DNA of 12,050 nt, taken from positions 1 through 12,050 of the forward strand of contig CAAGDT010000006.1 in the NCBI GenBank assembly GCA_900768675.1. The letters are read 5' to 3'. A program made the translations under genes and the position numbers. The notes below the pieces were generated by a model. That model saw nothing but the letters and a program-made list of their open reading frames with translations. It made no database searches and was not told the origin of the DNA. Of the stretch, positions 1-6,314 are shown piece after piece; position 1 is the first letter of the stretch; each line of letters begins with the position of its first letter. The stretch is from Oscillospiraceae bacterium (lineage in GTDB: Bacteria; Bacillota; Clostridia; Oscillospirales; Ruminococcaceae).

Positions 1-619
1 CGAAAGCCACAAGTCCGTATCTTGAAACTCTGCCGTAGGTTGGCTTAAGTCCTGTAACGCCGCAGAAGGAAGCGGGCTGGCGGATTGAGCCGCCGGTGTC
101 GCTGCCCAGCGCTGCTGCACAAAGACCTGCGGAAACTGCCGCAGCAGAGCCGCCGGAAGAGCCGCCTGGAACGCAGTCTGTATTATAGGGATTCTTTGTT
201 TTAGCGAAAGCGCTTGTCTGGGTTGAGCCGCCCATAGCAAACTCGTCCATAGAAGCCTTGCCCAAAAGGACATAATTCTCTTTATTCAGCTTTTCGATAA
301 CGGTAGCGTTATAGGGCGGAACGAAATCTTCAAGCATTTTTGAGGAGCAGGTAGTCTTTATTCCGTCGGTGCAGATATTGTCCTTAACCGCAAGGGGAAT
401 ACCTGTTAAAGCGGTAGCCTTGCCCTCGTCTATAAGCTTTTGTGCAGCCTCAGCGTTTTTCTTTGCCTCGTCTTCGGTAACGGAGATATAGGACAGGATT
501 TTTCCGTCCTTTTCCTTTATTTCAGCGATAAACTCCGCCGCCGCCTCGGGTGCGCTTATTTCTTTTTTATCAAGCATTTCCCGAAGTCCTGCAACGGTTA
601 TATTCTTTAAGTCCATCAT
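1..619 (-). CDS. gatA: Aspartyl/glutamyl-tRNA amidotransferase subunit A (partial, N-terminal 206 residues)
   Basis: GatA is the amidase subunit of GatCAB. It releases ammonia from glutamine or asparagine and passes it to GatB, which converts Glu-tRNA(Gln) or Asp-tRNA(Asn) to the amide form in the cytoplasm. The visible part carries the amidase-signature Ser-cisSer-Lys triad at the family's usual numbering: K79 in LAVKDN, S154 in PGGSSGG and S178 in GSDTGGSIRQPA. That numbering supports the first ATG (617-619) as the start; a second ATG follows at once. A purine-rich AAGGAAGG lies just upstream. The gene starts 15 bp after gatC ends, so the two are co-transcribed. The reading frame is open to the left edge, so the C-terminal half and any gatB lie outside the window. 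Confidence 0.97.
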   Translation of the reverse strand, partial: MMDLKNITVAGLREMLDKKEISAPEAAAEFIAEIKEKDGKILSYISVTEDEAKKNAEAAQKLIDEGKATALTGIPLAVKDNICTDGIKTTCSSKMLEDFVPPYNATVIEKLNKENYVLLGKASMDEFAMGGSTQTSAFAKTKNPYNTDCVPGGSSGGSAAAVSAGLCAAALGSDTGGSIRQPASFCGVTGLKPTYGRVSRYGLVAF

Positions 620-634
620 AGCCCTTCCTTTCCT

Positions 635-913
635 TTATTCCATCATTTTCGGAACCACATAGCAGTTGTCCTTAGGTGTTGTATTCTGCTGGAGCTTTTC
701 CGCAGGGAAAGAAGCGGCGGGAAGGTCCTCTCTTAAATCCCCGTAGGCGATTTCGTTATGGTCCTTGGTATCGTCGTAGGTTATATCGTACTCTTTAATG
801 GTGTCCATTAAATCAATAATATCCGACATCTCGGAGATTACCTTTTCCTGCTCTGCGCCGCTGTAATTCAGCTTTGACAGGTTGCAGATATGTTCAAACG
901 AAGCTATATCCAT
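635..913 (-). CDS. gatC: Aspartyl/glutamyl-tRNA amidotransferase subunit C
   Basis: GatC is the small subunit that wraps around and stabilises GatA-GatB in the GatCAB transamidosome. The 92-residue product has the family pattern: an N-terminal helical hairpin (about residues 5-40) and a C-terminal belt with LREDLP and a terminal YVVPKMME close to the usual VPKV-L ending. The frame is open upstream to an ATG at 946, but I place the start at 913. That gives the family's usual length of about 95 residues, and AAAGGA sits at a normal distance before it; the ATG at 946 lies right against the -10 box. It is the first gene of the operon, followed by gatA 15 bp later. Confidence 0.95.
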   Translation of the reverse strand: MDIASFEHICNLSKLNYSGAEQEKVISEMSDIIDLMDTIKEYDITYDDTKDHNEIAYGDLREDLPAASFPAEKLQQNTTPKDNCYVVPKMME

Positions 914-949
914 TGTCTTAATTCCTTTCTTTTGCCTATTATCCAATCT

Positions 950-978
950 ATTATACTATAATTTGTCCGTTATTGCAA
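950..978 (-). promoter_or_regulatory. Sigma-A type promoter of gatCA
   Basis: Read on the minus strand, TTGCAA (973-978) is followed by a 17-bp spacer and a perfect TATAAT (950-955). It points into gatC, whose start codon is about 37 bp downstream of the -10 box. No leader long enough for a T-box lies between promoter and gene, so no such control is visible. Confidence 0.8.
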
Positions 979-1020
979 TAGATTTTTTCATTTTTTTGGC
1001 TCCGATACCTTATAAATAGG

Positions 1021-1056
1021 AAAAACAGAAAAAACAGGCGGGTTAACGCCTGTTTT
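1021..1056 (-). terminator. Intrinsic terminator, best read on the minus strand
   Basis: A perfect 10-bp stem (AAAACAGGCG at 1031-1040 with CGCCTGTTTT at 1047-1056) has a 6-base loop. On the minus strand the stem runs into a U-rich tract (complement of 1021-1034). It would end transcripts coming from the permease operon at 2643-1492, leaving a 3' tail of about 440 bases that covers repeat copy A, and it insulates the gatC promoter. The CGCCTGTTTT half also appears near repeat copy B (6736-6745), so the hairpin may be part of the repeat's edge. Confidence 0.65.
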
Positions 1057-1470
1057 ATGAGAGAAAAGAGAGAGGAGAGATGTGCTGTTGTGAGGAGAGA
1101 TGAGAGAATTGAGCAAGGGGGCTGCCCGCCCCCTTGAACCCCCGGCAAGCGCGACGGCGCTTGACCCGTTTGAAGCTTGATTACTGCATTTGCTTGCAGG
1201 GGTAGATTTGATGCACATTCACAGCTTTTCTGCGTTTATTTTTCTTGCATCTGTGCGTAGAGAGGTTTTTCTGATAAGATTTGTTTGTTTTGTGGTTGTG
1301 CTGTTGTGGGGGAGCTTGCAAAAAGGAGAAATAACGAGTTTTCGCTTATGTCCGCCGATGTTTGCTGCCCCGCCCGCTTTGCGCGAAGCGGCTGAAAGTT
1401 TTTGCGCAGCTTGCTGCGTGGCTTCTTTTCAAAAAGCGTCTTCTCTTTTTTCTCCAAAATCTCTCTTCTC
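1047..1470 (+). repeat. Dispersed non-coding repeat, copy A
   Basis: This gene-free stretch matches, in the same block order but on the opposite strand, the 6315-6745 region (copy B). Conserved blocks are: 1101-1133 (with a C/G-rich hairpin); 1140-1182 (42 of 43 bases identical to the reverse complement of 6541-6583); weaker matches around 1199-1225 and 1305-1330; and 1369-1453, nearly identical to 6331-6416 apart from small indels. Internal hairpins include CAAGGGGGC/GCCCCCTTG (1114-1122/1128-1136), CAAGCGC/GCGCTTG (1146-1152/1157-1163) and CGCAG/CTGCG near 1405-1418. Indels change the reading frame between copies, so I see no shared protein. It sits between the permease 3' end and the gatC promoter. 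The outer edges are approximate. Confidence 0.8.
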
Positions 1471-1491
1471 TCAGACAACTCTCAAAAATCT

Positions 1492-2643
1492 CTACTGTCT
1501 GAGCGCATCTACCGGCTCCATGGAGGCGGCTTTAAGGGCGGGGTAGAGGGAGAAGGCGGCGCCTATTATGACGGCGGCGATGAAGGCGGCGGCTATCAGG
1601 ACAAAATCGGCGGACATGGGCATACCCATAATTTTACAACCGATAAAGGCGGCGATAAGACCGAGAACGATGCCGCAGGAGCCGCCTGTTACGGTTATCA
1701 TAAGGCTCTCCTTTAAAAATTCTGCGGCAAGGAGGGAGTTTTTAGCGCCTATCGCCTTTTTTATACCGATTTCACGGCGGCGCTCGGTTACACGGGAAAG
1801 CATTGTGGTCATAACGGTAATACCGGAAACAAGCAGGGAAATTCCTGCGGCGGAGGAGAGGAGAAGCTTTACCGTAGAGAGTATCCCGTCAAGCCTGCCC
1901 TTCTGCTGCTGGAGGTTGCTTACGCTTATGCCGTTTACGCCGCCCCGGGAAAGGGAAAGACTGCGGTTTATGTCTGCTTCTACCGCCTGTGAGTCTGCGT
2001 CGGGGAGGGTCAGCACCGCAATCTTGTCATAGCCACGGAGCCCCGTGATGTTCTGCATTGTGGTGCAGGGGATATACACAAACCCCGGTACAAAGCCGGG
2101 GAGAGCGCCCCTCAGAGACGTCATTCCCGACTGGGCAACGCCTACTACCGCAAAATTCTGGTATTCTCCGCCAAGATACAGCTTTATCGTCTTTCCTACA
2201 ATATTGCTCCTGCCGTAAGCGTTTTCCGCAAGCTCCGAGTCTATAACGCAGACCTTTTTTGCGCCCTGTGTGTCCGCCTTGCTTAAAAGCCTGCCGTGCT
2301 TCGGGGTAAGGGAGATTATTTCCCAGGAGTTCTCGTCAACGCCCCACACAATGCTGTCCTGCTTGTCGTCAATCAGCACGCTTTCGGTGTACATTGATAT
2401 AAGCGGTGCAGCCTTTTCTACTCCCTTAATCTCCGAAAGCGCCTCAACGTCACTTTCGGAAAGCAGTATGTCCGTGTTTTCGCCTGCCTGCACCATAACG
2501 GAGTTAACGCCCATTCCCGCTATCGCTCCCGAAATTTCAGCCGTTCCCGTCTCCCCGAGAACCGAGATAAGCACAATCGAAAATACCCCTATCCCAATCC
2601 CAACCGCCGCAAGAGCAGACCTGCCTCTCGAAGCACAGGACAT
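1492..2643 (-). CDS. MacB/FtsX-family ABC transporter permease
   Basis: This 383-residue permease of a MacB-type ABC exporter spans the membrane and works with an ATPase and an adaptor protein; the substrate is unknown (peptides, antibiotics and lipoproteins occur in the family). The topology is typical: a first membrane segment at about residues 10-30, a large extracellular MacB-type domain to about 255, and three more segments at about 262-375. Family hallmarks are the cytoplasmic coupling motif RRREIGIKKAIGAK after the second segment and the closing YPALKAASMEPVDALRQ. The ATG at 2643 lies one base after the stop of the adaptor gene (TGATATG) and has an AAAGGAGG site, so translation is coupled. 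The N-terminus before the first segment is short. The matching ATPase is not in this operon but is transcribed divergently at 3652-4311. Confidence 0.9.
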   Translation of the reverse strand: MSCASRGRSALAAVGIGIGVFSIVLISVLGETGTAEISGAIAGMGVNSVMVQAGENTDILLSESDVEALSEIKGVEKAAPLISMYTESVLIDDKQDSIVWGVDENSWEIISLTPKHGRLLSKADTQGAKKVCVIDSELAENAYGRSNIVGKTIKLYLGGEYQNFAVVGVAQSGMTSLRGALPGFVPGFVYIPCTTMQNITGLRGYDKIAVLTLPDADSQAVEADINRSLSLSRGGVNGISVSNLQQQKGRLDGILSTVKLLLSSAAGISLLVSGITVMTTMLSRVTERRREIGIKKAIGAKNSLLAAEFLKESLMITVTGGSCGIVLGLIAAFIGCKIMGMPMSADFVLIAAAFIAAVIIGAAFSLYPALKAASMEPVDALRQ

Positions 2644-2644
2644 A

Positions 2645-3289
2645 TCAGTTTTCCTCCTTTCTTACGAAAATGTTGTCGCTTACTCTGTCGGGGCAGGAGA
2701 TTATCTCGCTGGTTTCGCTTATTCCTTCGGTTATTTCCGTTCCGTCGGAAAGCTCGATTCCCGTTACAATATCACGGCGCTTTGCACGGCTGTTTTCAAT
2801 AACATAAACGTATTCCCCCTCCTCGTCCTGACGGATTACTCCGTAGGGCAGTATGTTGAGCAGGCGGGCTTCGTCAACGTAAATCTTACTCTGTGCCGTA
2901 TAGCCGCTTTTAAGGCTGCTGCAATCCCCCGTAATTTCAATTGTTACCTCTACTGTTGTTTTTCCGTTTTCTGTGCGGGCAGTATCCGAAACACGGCGGA
3001 CTACTGCGTCAAGGGAGCCTTCGAAGCCTGCGCCTGTAACGGAGGCTAACTGCCCCTCGGAAATAAGAGAGGCGTCGCTTTCGTCCGCAAAGGTTGCGGC
3101 ATACCACTTTCCGTCATCGGTGTATATGCTTCCCCTTGTGTTTACCGACTTGCGGTACGCCGCCTTGGACATTGTCACCGTTGAGACGGGAGTAAAGGTT
3201 GAAAGCACTGTTTCCTCCATTGTGGCGGCGGTATATATTCCAATCCCCGCTATTGCCGCAAGTATAAGGGATTTTGCTGCATTATTCAT
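2645..3289 (-). CDS. Short MacA/HlyD-like adaptor (membrane fusion) protein
   Basis: This 214-residue protein has an N-terminal signal-anchor (about residues 7-23) and an extracellular remainder. The region around residues 60-135 looks like the beta-barrel domain of MacA/YknX adaptors, and the stretch from about 147 (LPYGVIRQDEEGEYVYVIE, then RAKRRDIVTGIELSDGTEI) matches the C-terminal membrane-proximal domain, where these proteins usually read VP...V...G..YVFVV...K...V.TG. Family members are normally about 350-400 residues. Here a VNTRGSI-like strand that normally enters the lipoyl domain passes almost directly into the barrel, so the lipoyl and coiled-coil hairpin domains appear to be missing. 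GGAAAGG precedes the ATG. It is the first gene of a two-gene unit with the permease. The role is inferred from family and context. Confidence 0.75.
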   Translation of the reverse strand: MNNAAKSLILAAIAGIGIYTAATMEETVLSTFTPVSTVTMSKAAYRKSVNTRGSIYTDDGKWYAATFADESDASLISEGQLASVTGAGFEGSLDAVVRRVSDTARTENGKTTVEVTIEITGDCSSLKSGYTAQSKIYVDEARLLNILPYGVIRQDEEGEYVYVIENSRAKRRDIVTGIELSDGTEITEGISETSEIISCPDRVSDNIFVRKEEN

Positions 3290-3449
3290 AATAGCTTTTC
3301 CTTTCCCGCAAGACTTTCTGCGCCTTACGCTTTATTCCTATACTTTGCCGATTTTGTCAGAATATTCACACACCAAAGCGGAATATTTCAGGGAAAATAA
3401 CGTAATATATCAAAGTGCAATTACTTCAATCCGGAAAGGAAGAGCTTTT

Positions 3450-3632
3450 ATGAATATGATTCTTTGCAGCAGGAACTGCCGCCACCAGCAGGAGGGCTAT
3501 TGCTGCCTTGAAGGGCGGGCGGTTATAACAAATGCGGTGGTTTCGCCCTGCTGCTACTACGAGGAAAACATAAGCAAAAGAGGGAAGGAAAACATACTGC
3601 CCAAAAAGGATAAGGGCGGCAAGGAAAATTAA
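3450..3632 (+). CDS. Small cysteine-rich protein, function unknown
   Basis: This 60-residue open frame starts at the ATG at 3450, preceded by GGAAAGGA at good spacing, and ends 19 bp before the ABC ATPase start. The N-terminal half has six cysteines, C6, C10, C18, C19, C34 and C35, in the order CxxxC-x7-CC-x14-CCYY; the C-terminal third is Lys/Glu-rich and probably disordered. The pattern resembles small clostridial proteins with a C...C.YQ..G.C.L....CPY(F/Y) layout, which I believe are often left as hypothetical or misnamed. A metal-binding role is plausible but is inference. The frame stays open far upstream, antisense to the adaptor gene, but the ribosome site and cysteine content support the short start. 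It is likely co-transcribed with the ATPase. Confidence 0.7.
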   Translation: MNMILCSRNCRHQQEGYCCLEGRAVITNAVVSPCCYYEENISKRGKENILPKKDKGGKEN

Positions 3633-3651
3633 GGGGAAAGGCGGGAAGCAG

Positions 3652-4311
3652 ATGATAAGGACAGAAAAGCTCTGTAAGCTTTACGGAGGGGCGGCGCCCT
3701 TTTGCGCCCTTTCCGATGTTTCGATAACCGTTGAAAAAGGGGAATTTGTGGCAGTTACGGGTGCAAGCGGCTCGGGGAAAACTACCCTTATGAACATTCT
3801 CGGCTGTCTTGACGGGGCAACCTCGGGGAAGTACTATCTTGACGGGCTGGACATAACCGAGGCGGGAAAGCGGCTTCGCACCAAGCTCAGAAACGAGAAG
3901 ATTGCCTTTATTTTCCAGAGCTTCAACCTGCTCCCGAATCTTACCGCCCTTGAAAACGCAGCCCTGCCCCTTATATACAGGGGCGTTTCCCGCCGCAAAA
4001 GCTACAAAGCGGCGGAAGCGGCGTTGGCCAGGGTGGGGCTTTCCATGCGCTCGGGGCATAAGCCGGGGGAGCTTTCCGGCGGTCAGCAGCAGCGTGTTGC
4101 GGTAGCAAGGGCGATTGCGGCGGACGCACCCCTTATTCTTGCGGACGAGCCCTGCGGGAGTCTTGACACCCGCTCGGGGGCGAGGGTTATGGACCTGCTG
4201 AGGGAGGAGAACGGGAGAGGGAAAACGATTGTGCTTATTACACATGACCCGGGGGCGGCGAGGACGGCGGACAGGGTAATAGTCGTTCAAGACGGGAAAG
4301 TTACTTGTTAG
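3652..4311 (+). CDS. MacB/LolD-type ABC transporter ATP-binding protein
   Basis: This 219-residue cytoplasmic ATPase powers the exporter. All nucleotide-binding motifs are visible: Walker A GASGSGKT (37-44), Q-loop Q89 in FQSFNLLP, signature LSGGQQQR (141-148), Walker B LILADE (161-166) and the H-loop H198 in THD. FQSFNLLP and the DEPxGSLD D-loop region place it in the MacB/LolD/FtsE group. The usual Thr of DEPTG is Cys here (C168). The natural partners are the permease and adaptor encoded divergently at 2643-1492 and 3289-2645, as no other permease is in view. The ATG at 3652 has GGGAAG just upstream. Codon use is GCG/CGG-rich, unlike the isomerase gene downstream. Confidence 0.93.
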   Translation: MIRTEKLCKLYGGAAPFCALSDVSITVEKGEFVAVTGASGSGKTTLMNILGCLDGATSGKYYLDGLDITEAGKRLRTKLRNEKIAFIFQSFNLLPNLTALENAALPLIYRGVSRRKSYKAAEAALARVGLSMRSGHKPGELSGGQQQRVAVARAIAADAPLILADEPCGSLDTRSGARVMDLLREENGRGKTIVLITHDPGAARTADRVIVVQDGKVTC

Positions 4312-4314
4312 GTA

Positions 4315-4359
4315 ATGAATATTGAATAAAGAATAAAGAATAACGAAGAATGAATAATG
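4315..4359 (+). repeat. GAATA-type micro-repeat tract
   Basis: Just after the ATPase stop the sequence is built from repeated GAATA/GAATAA words (for example GAATAAAGAATAAAGAATAA at 4324-4343). The tract looks like slippage-prone low-complexity DNA. A small CGCCGC-TTT-GCGGCG hairpin follows at 4366-4380. No coding function is apparent. Confidence 0.6.
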
Positions 4360-4433
4360 GTGGTGCGCCGCTTTGCGGCGGGATTATAATGGGCGGGAAG
4401 GTGCGCTTATTTGCAAAAATTCACGGCAAAGGT

Positions 4434-4456
4434 GCGGCGATAATCGGCGCTTTTTG
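4434..4456 (+). terminator. Possible intrinsic terminator after the ABC ATPase gene
   Basis: GCGGCGA (4434-4440) pairs with TCGGCGC (4444-4450) except for one central G-G mismatch, across a 3-base loop, and runs directly into five Ts and a further T-rich stretch. The mismatch weakens it. It lies about 120 bp after the ATPase stop. Confidence 0.35.
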
Positions 4457-4474
4457 TTGTTATCCAAAGTACAG

Positions 4475-4622
4475 CGGGCGGCTGCCTTCAGGCCGCCGCC
4501 CGAATCGCCGCAAAACCCGAAGGGTTTTGCGGCGGAGCGCCCGCCTGCGCTTAAGTTTTGCGGCTTTGCCGCAAAACCTTGGCGCAGGCGGGCGGTTGTG
4601 CGGCGGCTCCGCCGCCGCACAA
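4475..4622. repeat. Block of four consecutive GC-rich hairpins (REP-like)
   Basis: Four strong inverted repeats lie almost end to end. H1 is 4475-4486/4491-4502 (11 of 12 pairs, loop TTCA). H2 is 4506-4518/4522-4534 (13 perfect pairs, loop GAA). H3 has an outer stem 4539-4550/4582-4593 (12 perfect pairs) that encloses an inner stem 4555-4564/4568-4577 (10 perfect pairs, loop TTT). H4 is 4596-4607/4611-4622 (12 perfect pairs, loop TCC). H2 and inner H3 share the 9-base arm CCGCAAAAC/GTTTTGCGG, so alternative pairings are possible. No U-tract follows, so it is not a plain terminator. Reading frames through it are by-products of the palindromes. It lies between the ABC ATPase gene and the isomerase promoter. 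Confidence 0.8.
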
Positions 4623-4672
4623 GAACACTCCCCGTAATCCTGCACAAATATTCAAAAAAATCCTCAAAGCTA

Positions 4673-4701
4673 TTGCATATTATTTCCGAATATGGTATAA
4701 T
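4673..4701 (+). promoter_or_regulatory. Sigma-A type promoter of the isomerase gene
   Basis: TTGCAT (4673-4678), a 17-bp spacer and a perfect TATAAT (4696-4701) precede the isomerase gene by 55 bp. Directly after the -10 box, TGTAAACGATTAAG (4701-4714) matches most of the catabolite-response (cre) consensus but fails at the last two bases. CcpA control is therefore only a suggestion. Confidence 0.8.
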
Positions 4702-4756
4702 GTAAACGATTAAGCGGCGCAGCAGAGCGCTGCACAAATTACAGGAGGATAAAGAA

Positions 4757-6238
4757 ATGATTAATATGCCACAGGTTAAAATCGGAATTGTCGCAGTTTC
4801 CCGTGACTGCTTCCCCGAAACCCTCTCGGTTTCAAGAAGACAGGCTCTCGTTAAGGCGTACAAGGAAAAGTACGGCGACGCAGAAATCTACGAATGTCCG
4901 ATTTGCATTGTTGAAAGCGAAATCCACATGGTTCAGGCACTTGAGGACATCAAAAAGGCGGGCTGCAACGCTCTTTGCGTTTACCTCGGAAACTTCGGCC
5001 CCGAAATTGCTGAAACTCTCCTTGCAAAGCACTTCGACGGCCCCGTAATGTTTGCTGCTGCGGCAGAAGAGGACAGCGAAAACAGCCTTGTATGCGGCAG
5101 AGGCGACGCTTACTGCGGAATGTTAAACGCAAGCTACAACCTTAAGCTCCGCAACATCAAGGCTTACATACCCGAATATCCCGTTGGCACAGCGGAAGAG
5201 GTTGCGGATATGATTAACGAGTTCGTACCCGTAGCAAAGGCTCTTATCGGACTTTCCGAGCTTAAGATTATAAGCTTCGGTCCCCGTCCCCTTAACTTCC
5301 TTGCATGTAATGCACCTATAAAGCAGCTCTACAATCTTGGCGTAGAAATCGAAGAAAACTCCGAGCTTGACCTTTTTGAGGCATTCAAGAAGCACGAGGG
5401 CGACCCCAGAATCCCCGAGGTTGTAAAGGATATGGAAGCTGAGCTTGGCGCAGGCAACTTAAAGCCCACAATCCTCCCCAAGCTTGCTCAGTACGAAATT
5501 ACTCTCCTTGACTGGATTGAACAGCACAAGGGTTACAGAAAGTATGTTGCTATTGCAGGAAAGTGCTGGCCCGCATTCCAGACCCAGTTCGGCTTTGTTC
5601 CCTGCTATGTAAACAGCCGTCTTACCGGCAGAGGAATCCCGGTTTCCTGCGAGGTTGATATTTATGGTGCATTAAGCGAGTTCATCGGCACCTGCGTATC
5701 CGGCGACGCTGTTACTCTCCTTGACATCAACAACACCGTGCCCAAGGATATGTACAAGGCTTCTATCGAGGGCAAGTTCCCCTATACTATTCAGGATACC
5801 TTTATGGGCTTCCACTGCGGCAATACCACTTCCAAGAAGCTTAACGCATGCTCAATGAAGTATCAGATGATTATGGCAAGAAGCCTTCCCGAGGAAGTAA
5901 CACAGGGTACTCTTGAGGGCGACATTATCCCCGGAGACATCACCTTCTTCCGCCTCCAGAGCACAGCAGACGCACAGCTCAGAGCCTATATCGCACAGGG
6001 CGAGGTTCTCCCCGTTCCCACAAAGTCCTTCGGCTCAATCGGCGTATTCGCTATTCCCGAAATGGGCAGATTCTACCGCCACGTTCTTATCGAGGGCAAC
6101 TTCCCCCACCACGGCGCAGTTGCTTTCGGTCACTTCGGCAAGGCTCTCTACAACGTCTTCCGCTACCTCGGCGTAGAAGAAATCGGTTTCAACCAGCCCA
6201 AATCCATGCTCTACAAGTCAGAAAACCCCTTCTGCTGA
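4757..6238 (+). CDS. L-fucose/L-arabinose isomerase family protein
   Basis: This 493-residue cytoplasmic ketol isomerase of the FucI/AraA fold would interconvert an aldose and its ketose using a divalent metal. Candidate metal ligands by analogy to E. coli FucI (Glu, Asp, His) are E299 in SCEVDIYG, D323 in LLDINN and H451/H452 in FPHHGAVAFGHFG. FucI of E. coli is about 590 residues; this belongs to a shorter group of about 490 whose substrates vary, so fucose, arabinose or another deoxy- or sulfo-sugar cannot be separated by eye. AGGAGG sits 8 bp before the ATG. Codon use is strongly biased (AAG, CTT/CTC, GGC, TTC) compared with neighbours, which suggests high expression. It has its own promoter and terminator, with no kinase or aldolase gene beside it. 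Confidence 0.88.
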   Translation: MINMPQVKIGIVAVSRDCFPETLSVSRRQALVKAYKEKYGDAEIYECPICIVESEIHMVQALEDIKKAGCNALCVYLGNFGPEIAETLLAKHFDGPVMFAAAAEEDSENSLVCGRGDAYCGMLNASYNLKLRNIKAYIPEYPVGTAEEVADMINEFVPVAKALIGLSELKIISFGPRPLNFLACNAPIKQLYNLGVEIEENSELDLFEAFKKHEGDPRIPEVVKDMEAELGAGNLKPTILPKLAQYEITLLDWIEQHKGYRKYVAIAGKCWPAFQTQFGFVPCYVNSRLTGRGIPVSCEVDIYGALSEFIGTCVSGDAVTLLDINNTVPKDMYKASIEGKFPYTIQDTFMGFHCGNTTSKKLNACSMKYQMIMARSLPEEVTQGTLEGDIIPGDITFFRLQSTADAQLRAYIAQGEVLPVPTKSFGSIGVFAIPEMGRFYRHVLIEGNFPHHGAVAFGHFGKALYNVFRYLGVEEIGFNQPKSMLYKSENPFC

Positions 6239-6250
6239 TAGCATAAAGAC

Positions 6251-6284
6251 AAAACTCCCGAAGCACCCGCTTCGGGAGTTTTTT
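6251..6284 (+). terminator. Strong intrinsic terminator of the isomerase gene
   Basis: A perfect 14-bp stem (6251-6264 with 6269-6282) encloses a 4-base ACCC loop and ends in six Ts (6279-6284). It begins 12 bp after the isomerase stop. The A-rich 5' arm may also let it work on the minus strand. Confidence 0.92.
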
Positions 6285-6314
6285 GCGTGTGAGAGTGTGC
6301 AGAGAGGGAAGAGA

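Noticed and set aside
914..1000. T-box or other tRNA-sensing leader before gatC
   Set aside because: The promoter leaves only about 30 bases of leader, with no room for a specifier stem or antiterminator.
1190..1716. Overlapping open frames on both strands across repeat copy A
   Set aside because: The matching frames in copy B are shifted by indels, no ribosome sites or conserved protein appear, and one frame runs antisense into the permease gene.
3290..3449. Divergent promoters for the ABC transporter units
   Set aside because: Several AT-rich hexamers are present, but none gives a convincing -35/-10 pair with a 16-18 bp spacer on either strand.
4475..4622. CRISPR array
   Set aside because: The hairpins differ in sequence and length and are nearly adjacent; there are no regular direct repeats with unique spacers and no cas genes.
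4350..4863. Arg/Ala-rich open frames across the hairpin block
   Set aside because: They arise from the GC-rich palindromes, have no domain features, and one extends antisense into the isomerase gene and its promoter.
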